64,000 nt of DNA from Hyphomonas sp. (GTDB lineage: Bacteria; Pseudomonadota; Alphaproteobacteria; Caulobacterales; Hyphomonadaceae). The stretch's first letter is position 1, and each line of letters begins with the position of its first letter. Below, piece after piece: positions 41,274 to 51,309 of the stretch. A program made the translations under genes and the position numbers. The stretch is taken from assembly GCF_013823385.1 (NCBI RefSeq), contig NZ_PNMA01000011.1, positions 42,734-106,733 on the forward strand, in the 5' to 3' direction. The notes under the pieces are model-generated. The model had not been told where the DNA came from and searched no databases. It saw only the letters and a program-made list of their open reading frames with translations.

Positions 41274-42878
41274 ATGGCAGAGGCTGCCAGATTCGGGATT
41301 CTGCAGGCGCGCGGACGGGCGGCGGGGCTTCTGCTCTGCGGGCTGATCGCGCTGGCCGGTTGCAAGGGCGCGCCGGACGGGGCGCCTGAAGCGGCCGCTG
41401 AGGCGAAGCCGGAAGCCTATTATGAGATCACACTCCGGCCGGAGCTGGGGGCGGATGGCGAGGTGGAAGCCATTGCCGTGACGTCCCGTCTCCATGGCGT
41501 GCTGAAGGACGGGGAAACCCGGCTGAAGCTCTCCGCGCCGGTTGTGTATGTGAATGTCATGGGCATCGCGGACCGTATCCGCGATCTGCGCGTGACAGAC
41601 GGGGCCGGCCCGGTCGCGTTTACCCTTGAGCAGGACGATCCAGTGCCCGGAGGCTTCCCATATTTCCGGCATTGGACGGCGACGCGGGATGTCGATTACC
41701 CTCTCGACATTTCCTATAGAGCGCTTGTCCAGCCTGAGGGGGGACCAGCCGGGCCGGCCTTTGGAATTCGTCCGTCTGCGGGCGGCGTAAGCGGCGCGGG
41801 CGCGGGCTATATGATCGTGCCCGTCAATTCGGAGTCCAGCCTGTCCTATCTCGATTGGGATCTGACAGAGTTCGGACCGGGAGCGGTGGGGGTCACCACG
41901 TTCGGAGAGGGGCGTGTTGCGGTCAAAGGCCCCCCCGCCGCTCTGATGCAGGGCTGGCTGATGGCCGGGCCTGCCGGGCAATATCCGCCTGCGGAAGAAG
42001 AAACGCATTTCCGCGCCTACTGGCTGGGCAATTTCCCGTTCGATGTGCCTGCAGAAATGGCCTATGCCAAGGATCTCTACGACTTTTTCGGCGCGTTCTT
42101 TGCCTATCTTGATCCGGCGCCGGATTACCGCGTGTTCCTGCGCCAGCTCGACACCGAGCCTTATGGCGGGGCCACGGCGCTGGCCAATTCCTTCATGCTG
42201 TCGCGTGGGCCGGCAAGACCCGAAGAAATGGGCGGGCAATCGCCGCGTTCCACCCTGGCGCATGAGATGATCCATATGTGGGTGGGCGGGCTCAGCGGCG
42301 AGCATGCCCTGACCAACTGGTTTTCCGAAGGGCTGACCACCTATTACGAATATACCGTGCCGTTCCGGGCGGGGCGTGTCTCCATCGAGGACTATATCGA
42401 CGGGCTGAACCGCCTCAGTGACCGGTATTATTCCAATCCGGCGCGGGCGATGGCTGCGCTCGAGATTGGCCGGGTGGGCTTCAATGATGGGCGCGTGCGC
42501 CATGCGCCGTACGAACGGGGCGCGCTTTACTTTGCCGACCTTGATTCGCGCATCCGGGCGGCGAGCGGCGGCGCGCGGACGCTGGACATGCTGGTACGCG
42601 ACGTGTTTGCGCGGCGGGAGCGCGGCGAGATCGAGCTGACGCTGGAGGCCTGGAGCGATTTCGTTTCAGCCGAGCTTGGCACCGAGGAGGAACCCTTCGT
42701 CCGGGCACTGCATATCGAGGGGCAGCTGATCTATCCGGCAGGCGATGGCTTTGGCGCCTGCGTGCGGGGGACGCCTGCGCGGATCGACGTGGACGGGGAA
42801 AGCTTTGACGGCATGCGCTGGACGCGCGTGGACGGGGCCGCGCCCGAGGCCTGCTTTGCCAGCGGCGCGCCGGGCTGA
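41274..42878 (+). CDS. Exported M61-like metalloprotease lipoprotein, copy 2
   Basis: A 534-residue lipoprotein (LIALAGC lipobox) sharing the M61-type layout with its divergent neighbour: HEMIH at about 330-334 and WFSEGLTTYYEY near 350. The C-terminus is short, without a PDZ domain. The ATG at 41274 has GAGG 7 nt upstream; an in-frame TTG at 41244 is less likely. The two genes are divergent with 223 bp between the start codons. They border the carboxypeptidase locus, and shared peptide use is a reasonable inference. Confidence 0.82.
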   Translation: MAEAARFGILQARGRAAGLLLCGLIALAGCKGAPDGAPEAAAEAKPEAYYEITLRPELGADGEVEAIAVTSRLHGVLKDGETRLKLSAPVVYVNVMGIADRIRDLRVTDGAGPVAFTLEQDDPVPGGFPYFRHWTATRDVDYPLDISYRALVQPEGGPAGPAFGIRPSAGGVSGAGAGYMIVPVNSESSLSYLDWDLTEFGPGAVGVTTFGEGRVAVKGPPAALMQGWLMAGPAGQYPPAEEETHFRAYWLGNFPFDVPAEMAYAKDLYDFFGAFFAYLDPAPDYRVFLRQLDTEPYGGATALANSFMLSRGPARPEEMGGQSPRSTLAHEMIHMWVGGLSGEHALTNWFSEGLTTYYEYTVPFRAGRVSIEDYIDGLNRLSDRYYSNPARAMAALEIGRVGFNDGRVRHAPYERGALYFADLDSRIRAASGGARTLDMLVRDVFARRERGEIELTLEAWSDFVSAELGTEEEPFVRALHIEGQLIYPAGDGFGACVRGTPARIDVDGESFDGMRWTRVDGAAPEACFASGAPG

Positions 42879-43078
42879 TCGGTATGGGCACCGGAGGCTA
42901 TGACGGGCAGGGGCGGAGAAGAACGTCTATGCGCTGGAGGCGCCGGCACTGCTGGCCTTTGCATAAACAATTTTGCGGCTGCCTGTCAGATTTCGGGCAA
43001 CGCTCTGGCGGCGCGCGCCCCCATGGGCTGCGCGCGCCGGAAGACATAACAGATTCAAAGGGTAAGGATTAGAACGCA

Positions 43079-44248
43079 GTGGACGCATCTGATGGTTCCA
43101 ACGAAAACGTCCTGAGCTTTGCCCATTGGGTGAGGGATATGCTCACATTGATGCGGTCCGGCGCGCCGGGGACCGTTCCCCTGTTTGAAAGCTCTGTTCC
43201 CGAGCCGGTCGACATGCTGGCCGAGGTGATCCGCACCGCGTTCCGCGACGGGTTTCCGGACAGCTATAAAAGCGTCTTCATGCGGAATAATCCGGATGTG
43301 AGCGAGCATCTGGCGGCGCGCTATGGCGTGCCTGAAGACTCCATCCTCTGCACCACCGGGGCGACCACGGCCGTCTCGATGATCTATACCGGGCTGCTCT
43401 CGCCGGGCGACCGCATTCTGGTTGAGGCGCCGGGCTTTGACATCTTTGCCAATATGGCGCGCGATGTGGGCGTGGAGGCCGATTTCTTCCGGCGCGAGGC
43501 GCCTGGATTTGGCATCTCCGTGGACGGTGTGCTGGAGGCGCTGCGGCCGGACACGCGCATGGTGGTGGTGACCAACCTGCATAATCCGAGCGGGGCCTAT
43601 GTCAGCGATGAGACGCTGGCCGAGCTTGCCCGCGCGCTGGAAACGCGGGGCGTGCTGCTGCTGCTGGATGAGGTGTACCGGGACTATCTGGGCACTGCCG
43701 GGCCGGGCCTGGACCCGCGCCAGCATGAGAATGTGCTGCGTGTCAGCAGCCTGACGAAGATCTTTGGTCTGAGCACGCTGCGCTGCGGCTGGGTGATTGC
43801 CGGGCGGCGCCTGCTGCGCCGGTTGCGGGATTATTCGGAACGGGCCGATTTCAATGTCTCCCGCCTGTCGCATTGTGTGGCGGCGGAAGTTCTGGCGCGG
43901 GCGGAGAAGTTTGATGCCTGGCGCAATCAGATGATGGCGACGGCCCGGCCGATTGCGGCCAGCGCCCTCAGCGAGATGGCAGAGCAGGAGCTGATCCAGA
44001 CCGGCGTGCCGCTCTTGGGGTGTACCTGTTTTCCGCAGCTGATCGGCGTGGAAGACACGCGCAGCCTGTCGCAATGGCTCTCGGCCAAGCATGGCGTGGT
44101 GGTGGTGCCGGGCGAGTGTTTCGGCGCGCCGGGCTATCTGCGCATCGGCTATGGCCTGCCGCCCGAGCGGCTGAGCGAAGGGCTTGCCCGCCTGTCGCGC
44201 GGGCTTGCCGAGCATCGCGCGAGCGGCCAGAAGCGCCATATTGCCTGA
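43079..44248 (+). CDS. Class I/II PLP-dependent aminotransferase
   Basis: A 389-residue fold-type I aminotransferase. TNLHNPSGAYVS carries the Asn-Pro-Ser-Gly motif, LLLDEVYRDY the PLP-binding Asp/Tyr, SLTKIFGLSTLRCGW the Schiff-base Lys at about 227, and YLRIGYG a substrate-carboxylate Arg. No signal peptide, so cytosolic. It starts with GTG preceded by AAGGA. The substrate cannot be told. The APC permease starts 10 bp after its stop, so the two are an operon: import and transamination of an amino acid. Confidence 0.88.
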   Translation: MDASDGSNENVLSFAHWVRDMLTLMRSGAPGTVPLFESSVPEPVDMLAEVIRTAFRDGFPDSYKSVFMRNNPDVSEHLAARYGVPEDSILCTTGATTAVSMIYTGLLSPGDRILVEAPGFDIFANMARDVGVEADFFRREAPGFGISVDGVLEALRPDTRMVVVTNLHNPSGAYVSDETLAELARALETRGVLLLLDEVYRDYLGTAGPGLDPRQHENVLRVSSLTKIFGLSTLRCGWVIAGRRLLRRLRDYSERADFNVSRLSHCVAAEVLARAEKFDAWRNQMMATARPIAASALSEMAEQELIQTGVPLLGCTCFPQLIGVEDTRSLSQWLSAKHGVVVVPGECFGAPGYLRIGYGLPPERLSEGLARLSRGLAEHRASGQKRHIA

Positions 44249-44258
44249 AGGAAAGCCG

Positions 44259-45581
44259 ATGTCTGACACCCCGCCCGCCGCCGATGGTCTGAAGCGCAAT
44301 GTCGGCCTGTTTGGCGTGGTGTCGCTGGGGCTGGGCACGGCGGTGGGGGTGTCGATCTTCTCGATCCTGGCGCCGGCAGCGGCGGTGGCCGGGCCGGCCA
44401 TGCTGGTGTCGATGCTGATCGCGATCATTCCGATGATCGTCTTTGCGCTGATCTATTCCTTCATGGGGGCAGCGGCCCCTGCCACGGGCGCCTCGTTTGA
44501 ATGGCCGCGCCGTTTCGTGCATCCCTTTGCCGGTTTCCTCATCAGCTGGATGCGGATTGCCGGCAGCACGGCGGCGCTGATCGTGCTGACGATGGTGCTG
44601 GTGTCCTACATGTCGGCGGTCATAGCGCTGCCTTCAAAGCTCGTGATGTTCGGCATCTTTGCGGCGGTCTTCCTGATCAATCTGGCGGGCGTTTCCTTTG
44701 TGGCGCGCAGCCAGGCGATCATGCTGGTGATCCTTCTGGCCACCTGCGCGGTGTTTGTGTTCGGCGGGGCGGGGCATGTGGCGCCGGAGAATTTTATTCC
44801 GTTTGCAGACAAGGGGCTGATCGGCATCTTTGCCGCCATTCCGCTGCTGATCTCCCTCTTCCTCGGCATCGAGAGCGCGACGGAAGTGGGCGGGGAAGTG
44901 CGCAATCCGCGGCAGAATATTCCGCTGGGCATCGCCATTTCCGTGGCGCTGACGGCGGCGGTTTACCTGTCGGTGGCGGTGATTGCGCTCGGCATCCTGG
45001 GAGCCGATCGGCTGGCGGCGTCGTCTGCCCCGCTGCTGGACGCGGCGCGCATCTCGCTTGGCAATAACGGGCAGATGCTGATCCTGATCTGCGCCTTTGT
45101 GGCCATCGGCAGCTCCATCAATGCCACTTTCGTGATCATGACGCGGTTTCTTTATGCCATGTCGCGGGCCGGGATGCTGCCGGGCTTTCTGGGCCGGGCG
45201 AACGAGAAAAGCGGCGTGCCGCAGAATGCAGTTTACCTTGCTTTCGGCCTCTGCTGCCTCGGCCTGTTCATGCCGCAGAACCTCGTTTTCCTGTTCCTGG
45301 CGGTGAATATCCCGACGATCCTCAAATATGCGGCGACCTGCCTTTCGGCCATCGGTCTTTGCCGCCGCGAGCCGGAATTGCGCGAAGCGGCTTCGTTCAG
45401 CCTGCCGGCGGGCATGGTTTATGCGCTGGCCGGGTTCGGCATCTTTCTGGGGGCGGCGATCATCCTGCTCGGCATTTCAGCCGACTGGCGGCCCTATCTG
45501 CTGCTGGGCGGCTGGGCTCTGCTCGGTATCGTTTACTACCTGGTCAACCTGCGGGTACGGAGCGCCCGGAAGGGCAGTTAA
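44259..45581 (+). CDS. APC family amino acid permease
   Basis: A 440-residue inner-membrane protein with about 12 helices. The start GLFGVVSLGLGTAVGVSIFS is the broken first helix of APC transporters. The segment IESATEVGGEVRNPRQNIPLGI between helices is the family motif. It imports amino acids or similar cations, coupled to protons or sodium. AAGGAAAG precedes the ATG. Directly after the aminotransferase gene. Confidence 0.9.
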   Translation: MSDTPPAADGLKRNVGLFGVVSLGLGTAVGVSIFSILAPAAAVAGPAMLVSMLIAIIPMIVFALIYSFMGAAAPATGASFEWPRRFVHPFAGFLISWMRIAGSTAALIVLTMVLVSYMSAVIALPSKLVMFGIFAAVFLINLAGVSFVARSQAIMLVILLATCAVFVFGGAGHVAPENFIPFADKGLIGIFAAIPLLISLFLGIESATEVGGEVRNPRQNIPLGIAISVALTAAVYLSVAVIALGILGADRLAASSAPLLDAARISLGNNGQMLILICAFVAIGSSINATFVIMTRFLYAMSRAGMLPGFLGRANEKSGVPQNAVYLAFGLCCLGLFMPQNLVFLFLAVNIPTILKYAATCLSAIGLCRREPELREAASFSLPAGMVYALAGFGIFLGAAIILLGISADWRPYLLLGGWALLGIVYYLVNLRVRSARKGS

Positions 45582-45771
45582 CCGCGCTGGCAGAAATATT
45601 CCCCAGCCGGGCGCTGGAGAATAGTTGTTGCACAAGCCGGGGCGGCGCTGTCGCAAATAGTATAAAAAAACCGTCACCTGTTTCCTACCGTGACATCCAA
45701 GGAAAAGCCGTGCAGCAGCCAGCGCCAATGAGGGGCTGGAAGGGGAGCGCGGCTCGGGTCGGAGATCAGCG

Positions 45772-48700
45772 ATGGAGAGAAATGTGATCGTGAAGCGCCT
45801 GTTGAATACGTGTGCTCTGGCAGCCATAGCGTCTGCCCTCGTGGCGCCGCTTGCGGTCGCGCAGGAAGATGAGCCGGCGGCCACCGTGCCGGCCGCAGAA
45901 GACGCCACCGCAACGCTGGAAACGGTGGTCATCACCGGGTCTCGTATCCGCCGCGATGTGGCCTCCACGCCCGCGCCGGTGGTCACCTTCGGCAGCGCCG
46001 CCTTCGAGGAGCGCGGCCTGATCAGTGCTGGCGACGCGCTGAACGAGATCACCTCGCTGCGCCCGCAGCTCAACCAGGCAGCCGGCGACGGCTCCAACTC
46101 CGGCTCCGGCCAGCAGTACCCGGAACTCTTTGGCCTCGGCACCGGCCGCACGCTGACCCTGGTGAACGGCCGCCGGTTTGCAACGACCTCCAGCGGCCTG
46201 GGTGACGCGCAGGTGGACGCCAACATCATCCCGACCGGCCTCATCGACCGGATCGAGGTTGTGCAGGCAGGCGGCGCGGCCGTTTACGGCTCTGACGCGA
46301 TTGCCGGGGTGGTGAACTATATCCTGAAGGACAATTTCGAAGGCCTGGTGCTGGACCTGCAATATGGCGATACCGAGCAGGGCAATTTCGAACAGTGGAG
46401 CGGCCGGGTGACGGCTGGCCAGAACTTCGACAATGACCGCGGCAATATCGCCGTCAATTTCGAGGCCTCCTCGTCTCCGGTGGCCCGCTTCCGCGATTTT
46501 GAAGCCTCCAACCGCTCGCGCATCACGCAGGGCAATCCGGCAGACACAAGCCCGACGGATGGCATCCCGTCGCTGCGCGAAGTCATCCCCGCATACTTCT
46601 GGAACTTCAATGGCAATGGCGTGATCTTCAACGCGCCTGCGCCGCCGCCGAACTTCCTCACCAGCGTTGGCGGCACGCCGGCGCAGTTTTCGCCGGACGG
46701 GTCGATCATCTCCTACAATCCGGGCACCATCCTGGGTATTCCGTTTGCGGAAGGTGGTGATGGCACGCGCTATTCCGACCTGGCAGGCCTGCGCACGGGT
46801 GTCGAACGTTTCACCGGCAACCTGATCGGCCATTACGACATTTCCGACAATCTGCGTTTCAATGCCGAAGTACTGTATGCGCAGACGAATGGCGAAAGCG
46901 TGCCGCAGGGCTATGCGCGCACCGTACTGAACCAGACCAGCGTGACCTCCGGCGCCATCCGCTTCACCAATGCCAACCCCTTTCTCAGCCAGTCGGCGAT
47001 TGATGCGCTGAGCGCCGCAAGCCCGGCCTTTGCCTCGGGCGGCGGGCTGTGGCTCTCCCGCCACTTCTATGACGATCTCTTCCCCGGCAACCTCCAGGAG
47101 AACGAGACCACGACCTGGCGCGCTCTGGGCGGATTTGAGGGCGATTTCGATGCGGCCGGCCGCAACTTCTACTGGACCGCTTCGGCGAGCTTTGCCGATG
47201 TGCGCGGTGAGCAGGGGCGCTGGGAGGCGGACTTTGCGAAGTTCAACAAGGCGGTGAACGCCGTGCGCAATGGCGCGGGTCAGATCGTCTGCGCGGTCAA
47301 TGCCGACGCCATCACCACCAATGATGATCCAGCGTGCGCGCCGCTGAACCCGTTCGGCGCGGGCAATATCAGCCAGGCTGCTTCGGAATACGTCTCTGTG
47401 CGGAGCGGTTTCGAATTTGCCAACGAGCAGGTCGACCTGCTGGCGACCATCGGCACGCAGCTGTTCACCCTGCCGGCTGGCGCGGTGGATGTGGTGCTGG
47501 CCTATGAGCACCGCCGCGAAGAGGCGACCTTCACGCCCTTCCTGGCCAACCAGCAGGGCCTTGTCGGTACCGGCGCCGTGCAGACCGAAAGCTCGGGCAA
47601 ATACAACACCAACGAATATTCGGCTGAAGTGCTCGTGCCGATCTTTGGCGGGGATCTAACGCTGCCGGGTGTGAAAGCGCTCGATTTCAGCGGCACCTAC
47701 CGTTTTGTCGACAACTCCATTGCGGGTGAAGAGTCCGTGTGGAGCGCCGGTTCGCGCTGGCAGGTAACCGATGGATTGACCTTCCGTGTAACCCGTAGCC
47801 GGAACTTCCGCGCGCCGACACTGGAACAGCTTTTTGCGCCGCAGAACACCATTCTCACGAATGGCGGGTTTGACCCTTGCGACGCCGACCGCATCAATTC
47901 GGGGCCCAATCCTGCCGTACGCCGGGCCAATTGTCAGGCCGAGTGGGCCGCTAATCCGCAATATGGTGACCTGGCCACCTTCCAGAACCCGGCCGAAAAC
48001 TTTACCGTCACCAGCGTTCTGACCGGCGGCAATCCGGACCTTGCCAACGAAGTTTCCGAGACAACCACCTTCGGCGTGGTGTTTGACAACTTCATCGTGC
48101 CGGGCCTGACGGTGGCGGCAGACCGTATCGAGATCGACCTGACGGATGGCCTTTCGGCCTTCACCACGGCCGACTTCATGGCGACCTGCTATGACAGCTC
48201 CCCGCAGCCTGCGGCCATCTGCTCAGCTTTCACGCGCCTTCAGACGGCGGACGGTTCCAACCCGGCGGGCACAACCGCCACGGGCCGCACGACGACCTTC
48301 AACGCTGGCCAGATCAAGTTCCGCGGCGAAGTCTATTATGTGAATTACGGCTTTGACGTGAACAATCTCTTCAGCGGCGCGACGGGCAATGTCACGCTGG
48401 GGCTTGAAGCGACGCATATGGCAGAGCTGACCACGTCGGTGACGGGAACGACCTTCGTTCGCTCTGACGACACTGTGCAGCGCCCGGACTGGACGGCCCG
48501 CCTCAACGCGGCCTATGCCAACGGCCCGCTGCGCATCAGCTATCAGATGGACTATCTCGACAATGTTCTGGCAGTGCCGGACGCGACCATCGAGAACAAT
48601 CCGAACCCGTACATTGATGCCAATTATGTCCACTCCCTGTCCGGTCTCTATGAGGTTCGGGAAGGCTTGACGCTGCGCGCCGGTGTGACCAACATCTTCG

Positions 48701-48783
48701 ATGAAGGCCCGTCCTATCCGACGCTCTTCCACGGGGACATCCTTGGCCGCCGTTACTTTGCGGGCGTGAACTACCGCTTCTGA
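45772..48783 (+). CDS. Large TonB-dependent receptor
   Basis: The 1003-residue receptor has a signal peptide (LAVAQ), a TonB box (LETVVITGSRIRR), the plug (VNGRRFATTSS, IPTGLIDRIEVVQAGGAAVYGSDAIAGVVNYILK) to about 200 and a long barrel ending GVNYRF. The plug style, with LVNGRR, is that of the large Sphingomonas/Caulobacter/Xanthomonas-type receptors for peptides or oligosaccharides. Peptide import is supported by the carboxypeptidases that follow; direct evidence is missing. Followed after 27 bp by the first S10 gene. Confidence 0.92.
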   Translation: MERNVIVKRLLNTCALAAIASALVAPLAVAQEDEPAATVPAAEDATATLETVVITGSRIRRDVASTPAPVVTFGSAAFEERGLISAGDALNEITSLRPQLNQAAGDGSNSGSGQQYPELFGLGTGRTLTLVNGRRFATTSSGLGDAQVDANIIPTGLIDRIEVVQAGGAAVYGSDAIAGVVNYILKDNFEGLVLDLQYGDTEQGNFEQWSGRVTAGQNFDNDRGNIAVNFEASSSPVARFRDFEASNRSRITQGNPADTSPTDGIPSLREVIPAYFWNFNGNGVIFNAPAPPPNFLTSVGGTPAQFSPDGSIISYNPGTILGIPFAEGGDGTRYSDLAGLRTGVERFTGNLIGHYDISDNLRFNAEVLYAQTNGESVPQGYARTVLNQTSVTSGAIRFTNANPFLSQSAIDALSAASPAFASGGGLWLSRHFYDDLFPGNLQENETTTWRALGGFEGDFDAAGRNFYWTASASFADVRGEQGRWEADFAKFNKAVNAVRNGAGQIVCAVNADAITTNDDPACAPLNPFGAGNISQAASEYVSVRSGFEFANEQVDLLATIGTQLFTLPAGAVDVVLAYEHRREEATFTPFLANQQGLVGTGAVQTESSGKYNTNEYSAEVLVPIFGGDLTLPGVKALDFSGTYRFVDNSIAGEESVWSAGSRWQVTDGLTFRVTRSRNFRAPTLEQLFAPQNTILTNGGFDPCDADRINSGPNPAVRRANCQAEWAANPQYGDLATFQNPAENFTVTSVLTGGNPDLANEVSETTTFGVVFDNFIVPGLTVAADRIEIDLTDGLSAFTTADFMATCYDSSPQPAAICSAFTRLQTADGSNPAGTTATGRTTTFNAGQIKFRGEVYYVNYGFDVNNLFSGATGNVTLGLEATHMAELTTSVTGTTFVRSDDTVQRPDWTARLNAAYANGPLRISYQMDYLDNVLAVPDATIENNPNPYIDANYVHSLSGLYEVREGLTLRAGVTNIFDEGPSYPTLFHGDILGRRYFAGVNYRF

Positions 48784-48810
48784 TCTGACCAAAAGGAGGT
48801 GCCAGACACC

Positions 48811-50334
48811 ATGACCATGACTGCCTGGCGCCTTCTTTCCGGTATTTCAGTGTTATCTCTTCTCGCAGGTTGCGTCAGCGCGCAGCCTGCGATGCCTGTT
48901 CCAGAGGCCGCTCTTGTGGCGCCGCTGGCGGAGGCAGCGCCACTCATTGCGGCGGACATTGCCGTACCGGGAAGCGGCATGTTTGGCGGGGTGGAGGTAA
49001 ACTATACAGCCTCGCTGGAGCGGGTCAGCATTGCGCCGGGGAAAGATCTTCCGCCAGCGGATCTTGTGACGATTTCGTATGTTGCTGAGGCTGGCGCTGC
49101 ACCGGATGACCGCCCGGTGCTGTTCATCTTCAATGGCGGGCCGATCTCCGCCTCGCTCTGGCTGCACATGGGCGCGCTAGGGCCGCAGCGGGTGTTTGTG
49201 CCGGAGGATCTTACTGCCTCGCTGGAAGAATACCGGCTGGTGGCCAATCCCTATTCGCCGCTGGACGCAGCTGATTTGGTCTTCTTTGATCCGGCCTCCA
49301 CCGGCTTCAGCCAGGTGGCGGAAGGGGAAGACGCTTCGAAATATTTCTCCATTGAGACCGATGCCGCGCAGTTTGTGGCCTTTGCGAATGCCTGGCTGGA
49401 GAAGCACGGCCGGGACGGGGCGCCGGTGTTCATTCTGGGGGAAAGCTACGGCACCCACCGCGCCGCCGAGGCCGCCGGGCAGATTGCCGGGGACGGATCA
49501 ATGAACCTTCAGGGCGTGTTCCTGATGGGGCAGGCCGTCAACATCATCGAATATTCCCAGCGCAAGCAGAATATCCTCAGCTATATCGCCTCTCTGCCAA
49601 CGCTCGCCGCCATTGCCTGGGACCTTGGCAAGGTGGATCAGCAGGGGCGCAGCTTTGAAGCTTTCATTGAGGAAGTAACCAGCTTTGGCGAGGCAGAATA
49701 TCTGGGCGCGCTGTTCAAGGGGCAGCGGATTACGCCTGAAGAATTGTCGCGCGTGGCCGGTAAGCTGGAAGCGTATACGGGTATTCCGTCTGCCTATTAT
49801 ATGGAAAACCGGCTGCGCATTTCAAAGGAGCAGTTCCGGGTGGAGCTTCTGAAGGATCAGGGGCTGATCCTGGGGCGCAGTGATGGGCGCTATACCGGGC
49901 CGCTGAGCGAAGGGGGCGATCCATCGGGCATTCTTCAGAAAGCGTATGCCGAGGGCTTTGCGGCGTTCACGAAGGAAACCTTCGGGGATTTGCCGCAGGC
50001 TGAGTATGTGCCTTCCTTCAGCGCTGGAAACTTTGATGCCTGGGGCTGGGGCGGGGCGTCTCCCTTTGCGCATTTCGCTTACGCCGAAAGGCTTCAGGCG
50101 GCCTTTGACAGGTATCCCGCGTTCAGAGTGTTCGTTGGCACAGGCTATCATGACACGATGACGACCGTGGGCGCAGCGGACTATCTGGTTGACCAGTCGG
50201 ACTGGCCGAAAAGCCGTGTGCGGAGTGGAAAGTATATCGGCGGGCATATGGCCTATTCGGTGGAAAGCTCTGCCGAGGCTTTCGGGAACGATATCCGGCT
50301 CTGGATTCGCGGCTGGCATGATACGGGCAACTGA
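48811..50334 (+). CDS. Exported S10-family serine carboxypeptidase, copy 1
   Basis: A 507-residue S10 family lipoprotein (LLAGC lipobox). The catalytic triad is readable: Ser about 212 in GESYG, Asp about 448 in GYHD and His about 479 in GGHM. The oxyanion-hole motif is NGGPIS (108-113) instead of NGGPGS; the Gly-to-Ile change was confirmed in the DNA (ccgatctcc). This could alter specificity or disable activity. AAAAGGAGGT, a very strong ribosome-binding site, lies 10 nt before the ATG. It probably removes C-terminal residues from peptides in the periplasm. Confidence 0.85.
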   Translation: MTMTAWRLLSGISVLSLLAGCVSAQPAMPVPEAALVAPLAEAAPLIAADIAVPGSGMFGGVEVNYTASLERVSIAPGKDLPPADLVTISYVAEAGAAPDDRPVLFIFNGGPISASLWLHMGALGPQRVFVPEDLTASLEEYRLVANPYSPLDAADLVFFDPASTGFSQVAEGEDASKYFSIETDAAQFVAFANAWLEKHGRDGAPVFILGESYGTHRAAEAAGQIAGDGSMNLQGVFLMGQAVNIIEYSQRKQNILSYIASLPTLAAIAWDLGKVDQQGRSFEAFIEEVTSFGEAEYLGALFKGQRITPEELSRVAGKLEAYTGIPSAYYMENRLRISKEQFRVELLKDQGLILGRSDGRYTGPLSEGGDPSGILQKAYAEGFAAFTKETFGDLPQAEYVPSFSAGNFDAWGWGGASPFAHFAYAERLQAAFDRYPAFRVFVGTGYHDTMTTVGAADYLVDQSDWPKSRVRSGKYIGGHMAYSVESSAEAFGNDIRLWIRGWHDTGN

Positions 50335-50349
50335 CACCGGGGGCGCGGC

Positions 50350-51309
50350 GTGATTTTCATCAGTGCAGACGAGATCGCAGGCACGCTCGGCTATGCCGCC
50401 TGTATCGAGGTGATGCGGACGGCGATGGCGCGGCTTTCCTCCGGCGAGACGAAGCAGATGCTGCGCCAGATACTGCCACTGGAGGAAGGCCGGATGTTTG
50501 GCATCATGGGCGGCACGCTGGGGCCGGGCGGGCCGTTCGGATCAAAGCTCGTTTCGGTGACGCCCCACCGCGCCGAGGGCGGGCCGCCCTCGCATCAGGG
50601 CGCGGTGGTGATCTTCGATCCGGTGAGCGGAGCGCCGCTCTGCCAGTTGGAGGCCGGGATGATCACCGCGATCCGCACGGCGAGCGCCAGCGCGATGGCG
50701 ACCGATGTTCTGGCGCGGAAGGATGCGCGTTGTCTGGCCATTCTGGGGACCGGCGAGCAGGCCTGGCATCATGCCTGCGCGCTGCCTGAAGTGCGCCCGT
50801 TTGATGAAATCCGTATCTGGGGGCGCAGCCTGGAGCGCGCTGAGGTCTTGGCCGGGAAAATCCGCCAGCGGACGGGTATCGGCTGCGTGGCGATGGCAGA
50901 TGTAGCGGGCGCCGTGGCCGGGGCCGATGTGATCTGCACGGTGACCGGGGCGGCCGAGCCCATTCTGACCGCCGGTATGGTCAACCCCGGCGCGCATGTG
51001 AACGTGGTCGGATCAAGTTTTGACGGGCCGCGCGAGATTGACGACGCGCTGGTGGCGGCGGCGCGCTTCTTTGCCGACTCGCGCGCATCTGTGCTGGCGC
51101 AGGGCGCGGAGCTGCGCCATGCGATCGCCAGCGGCGCGGTGACGGAGGCGCATTTGCTGGGGGAGATTGGCGAGGTCGTTCTGGGGAAGGCGCCGGGGCG
51201 CACCGGCCCGCAGGACATCACGATCTATAAATCCCTCGGGCATATCGTGCAGGATATCGCATCGGGCTATCATGTTTACCAGATGATCCAGAATGAGGGC
51301 GGGCAATGA
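50350..51309 (+). CDS. Ornithine cyclodeaminase/mu-crystallin family enzyme
   Basis: A 319-residue NAD(P)-dependent enzyme. The Rossmann motif LGTGEQAWHH lies near residue 131, and EAGMITAIRTASASA near 104 is the family active-site block. The C-terminal part GPQDITIYKSLGHIVQDIA is also typical. Members include ornithine cyclodeaminase, ketimine/piperideine-2-carboxylate reductase and alanine dehydrogenase; I favour imine reduction because of the neighbours, as inference. It starts with GTG, 15 bp after the first S10 stop, and overlaps the next S10 by 4 bp (ATGA). Confidence 0.9.
   Translation: MIFISADEIAGTLGYAACIEVMRTAMARLSSGETKQMLRQILPLEEGRMFGIMGGTLGPGGPFGSKLVSVTPHRAEGGPPSHQGAVVIFDPVSGAPLCQLEAGMITAIRTASASAMATDVLARKDARCLAILGTGEQAWHHACALPEVRPFDEIRIWGRSLERAEVLAGKIRQRTGIGCVAMADVAGAVAGADVICTVTGAAEPILTAGMVNPGAHVNVVGSSFDGPREIDDALVAAARFFADSRASVLAQGAELRHAIASGAVTEAHLLGEIGEVVLGKAPGRTGPQDITIYKSLGHIVQDIASGYHVYQMIQNEGGQ

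Noticed and set aside
42884..43072. 62-codon ORF between the M61-like and aminotransferase genes
   Set aside because: Arg/Cys-rich, no homology pattern and no ribosome-binding site; I see nothing else in this 200-bp gap.
45766..47511. 581-codon minus-strand open frame
   Set aside because: Antisense to the large TonB receptor; no start signal and no domain.
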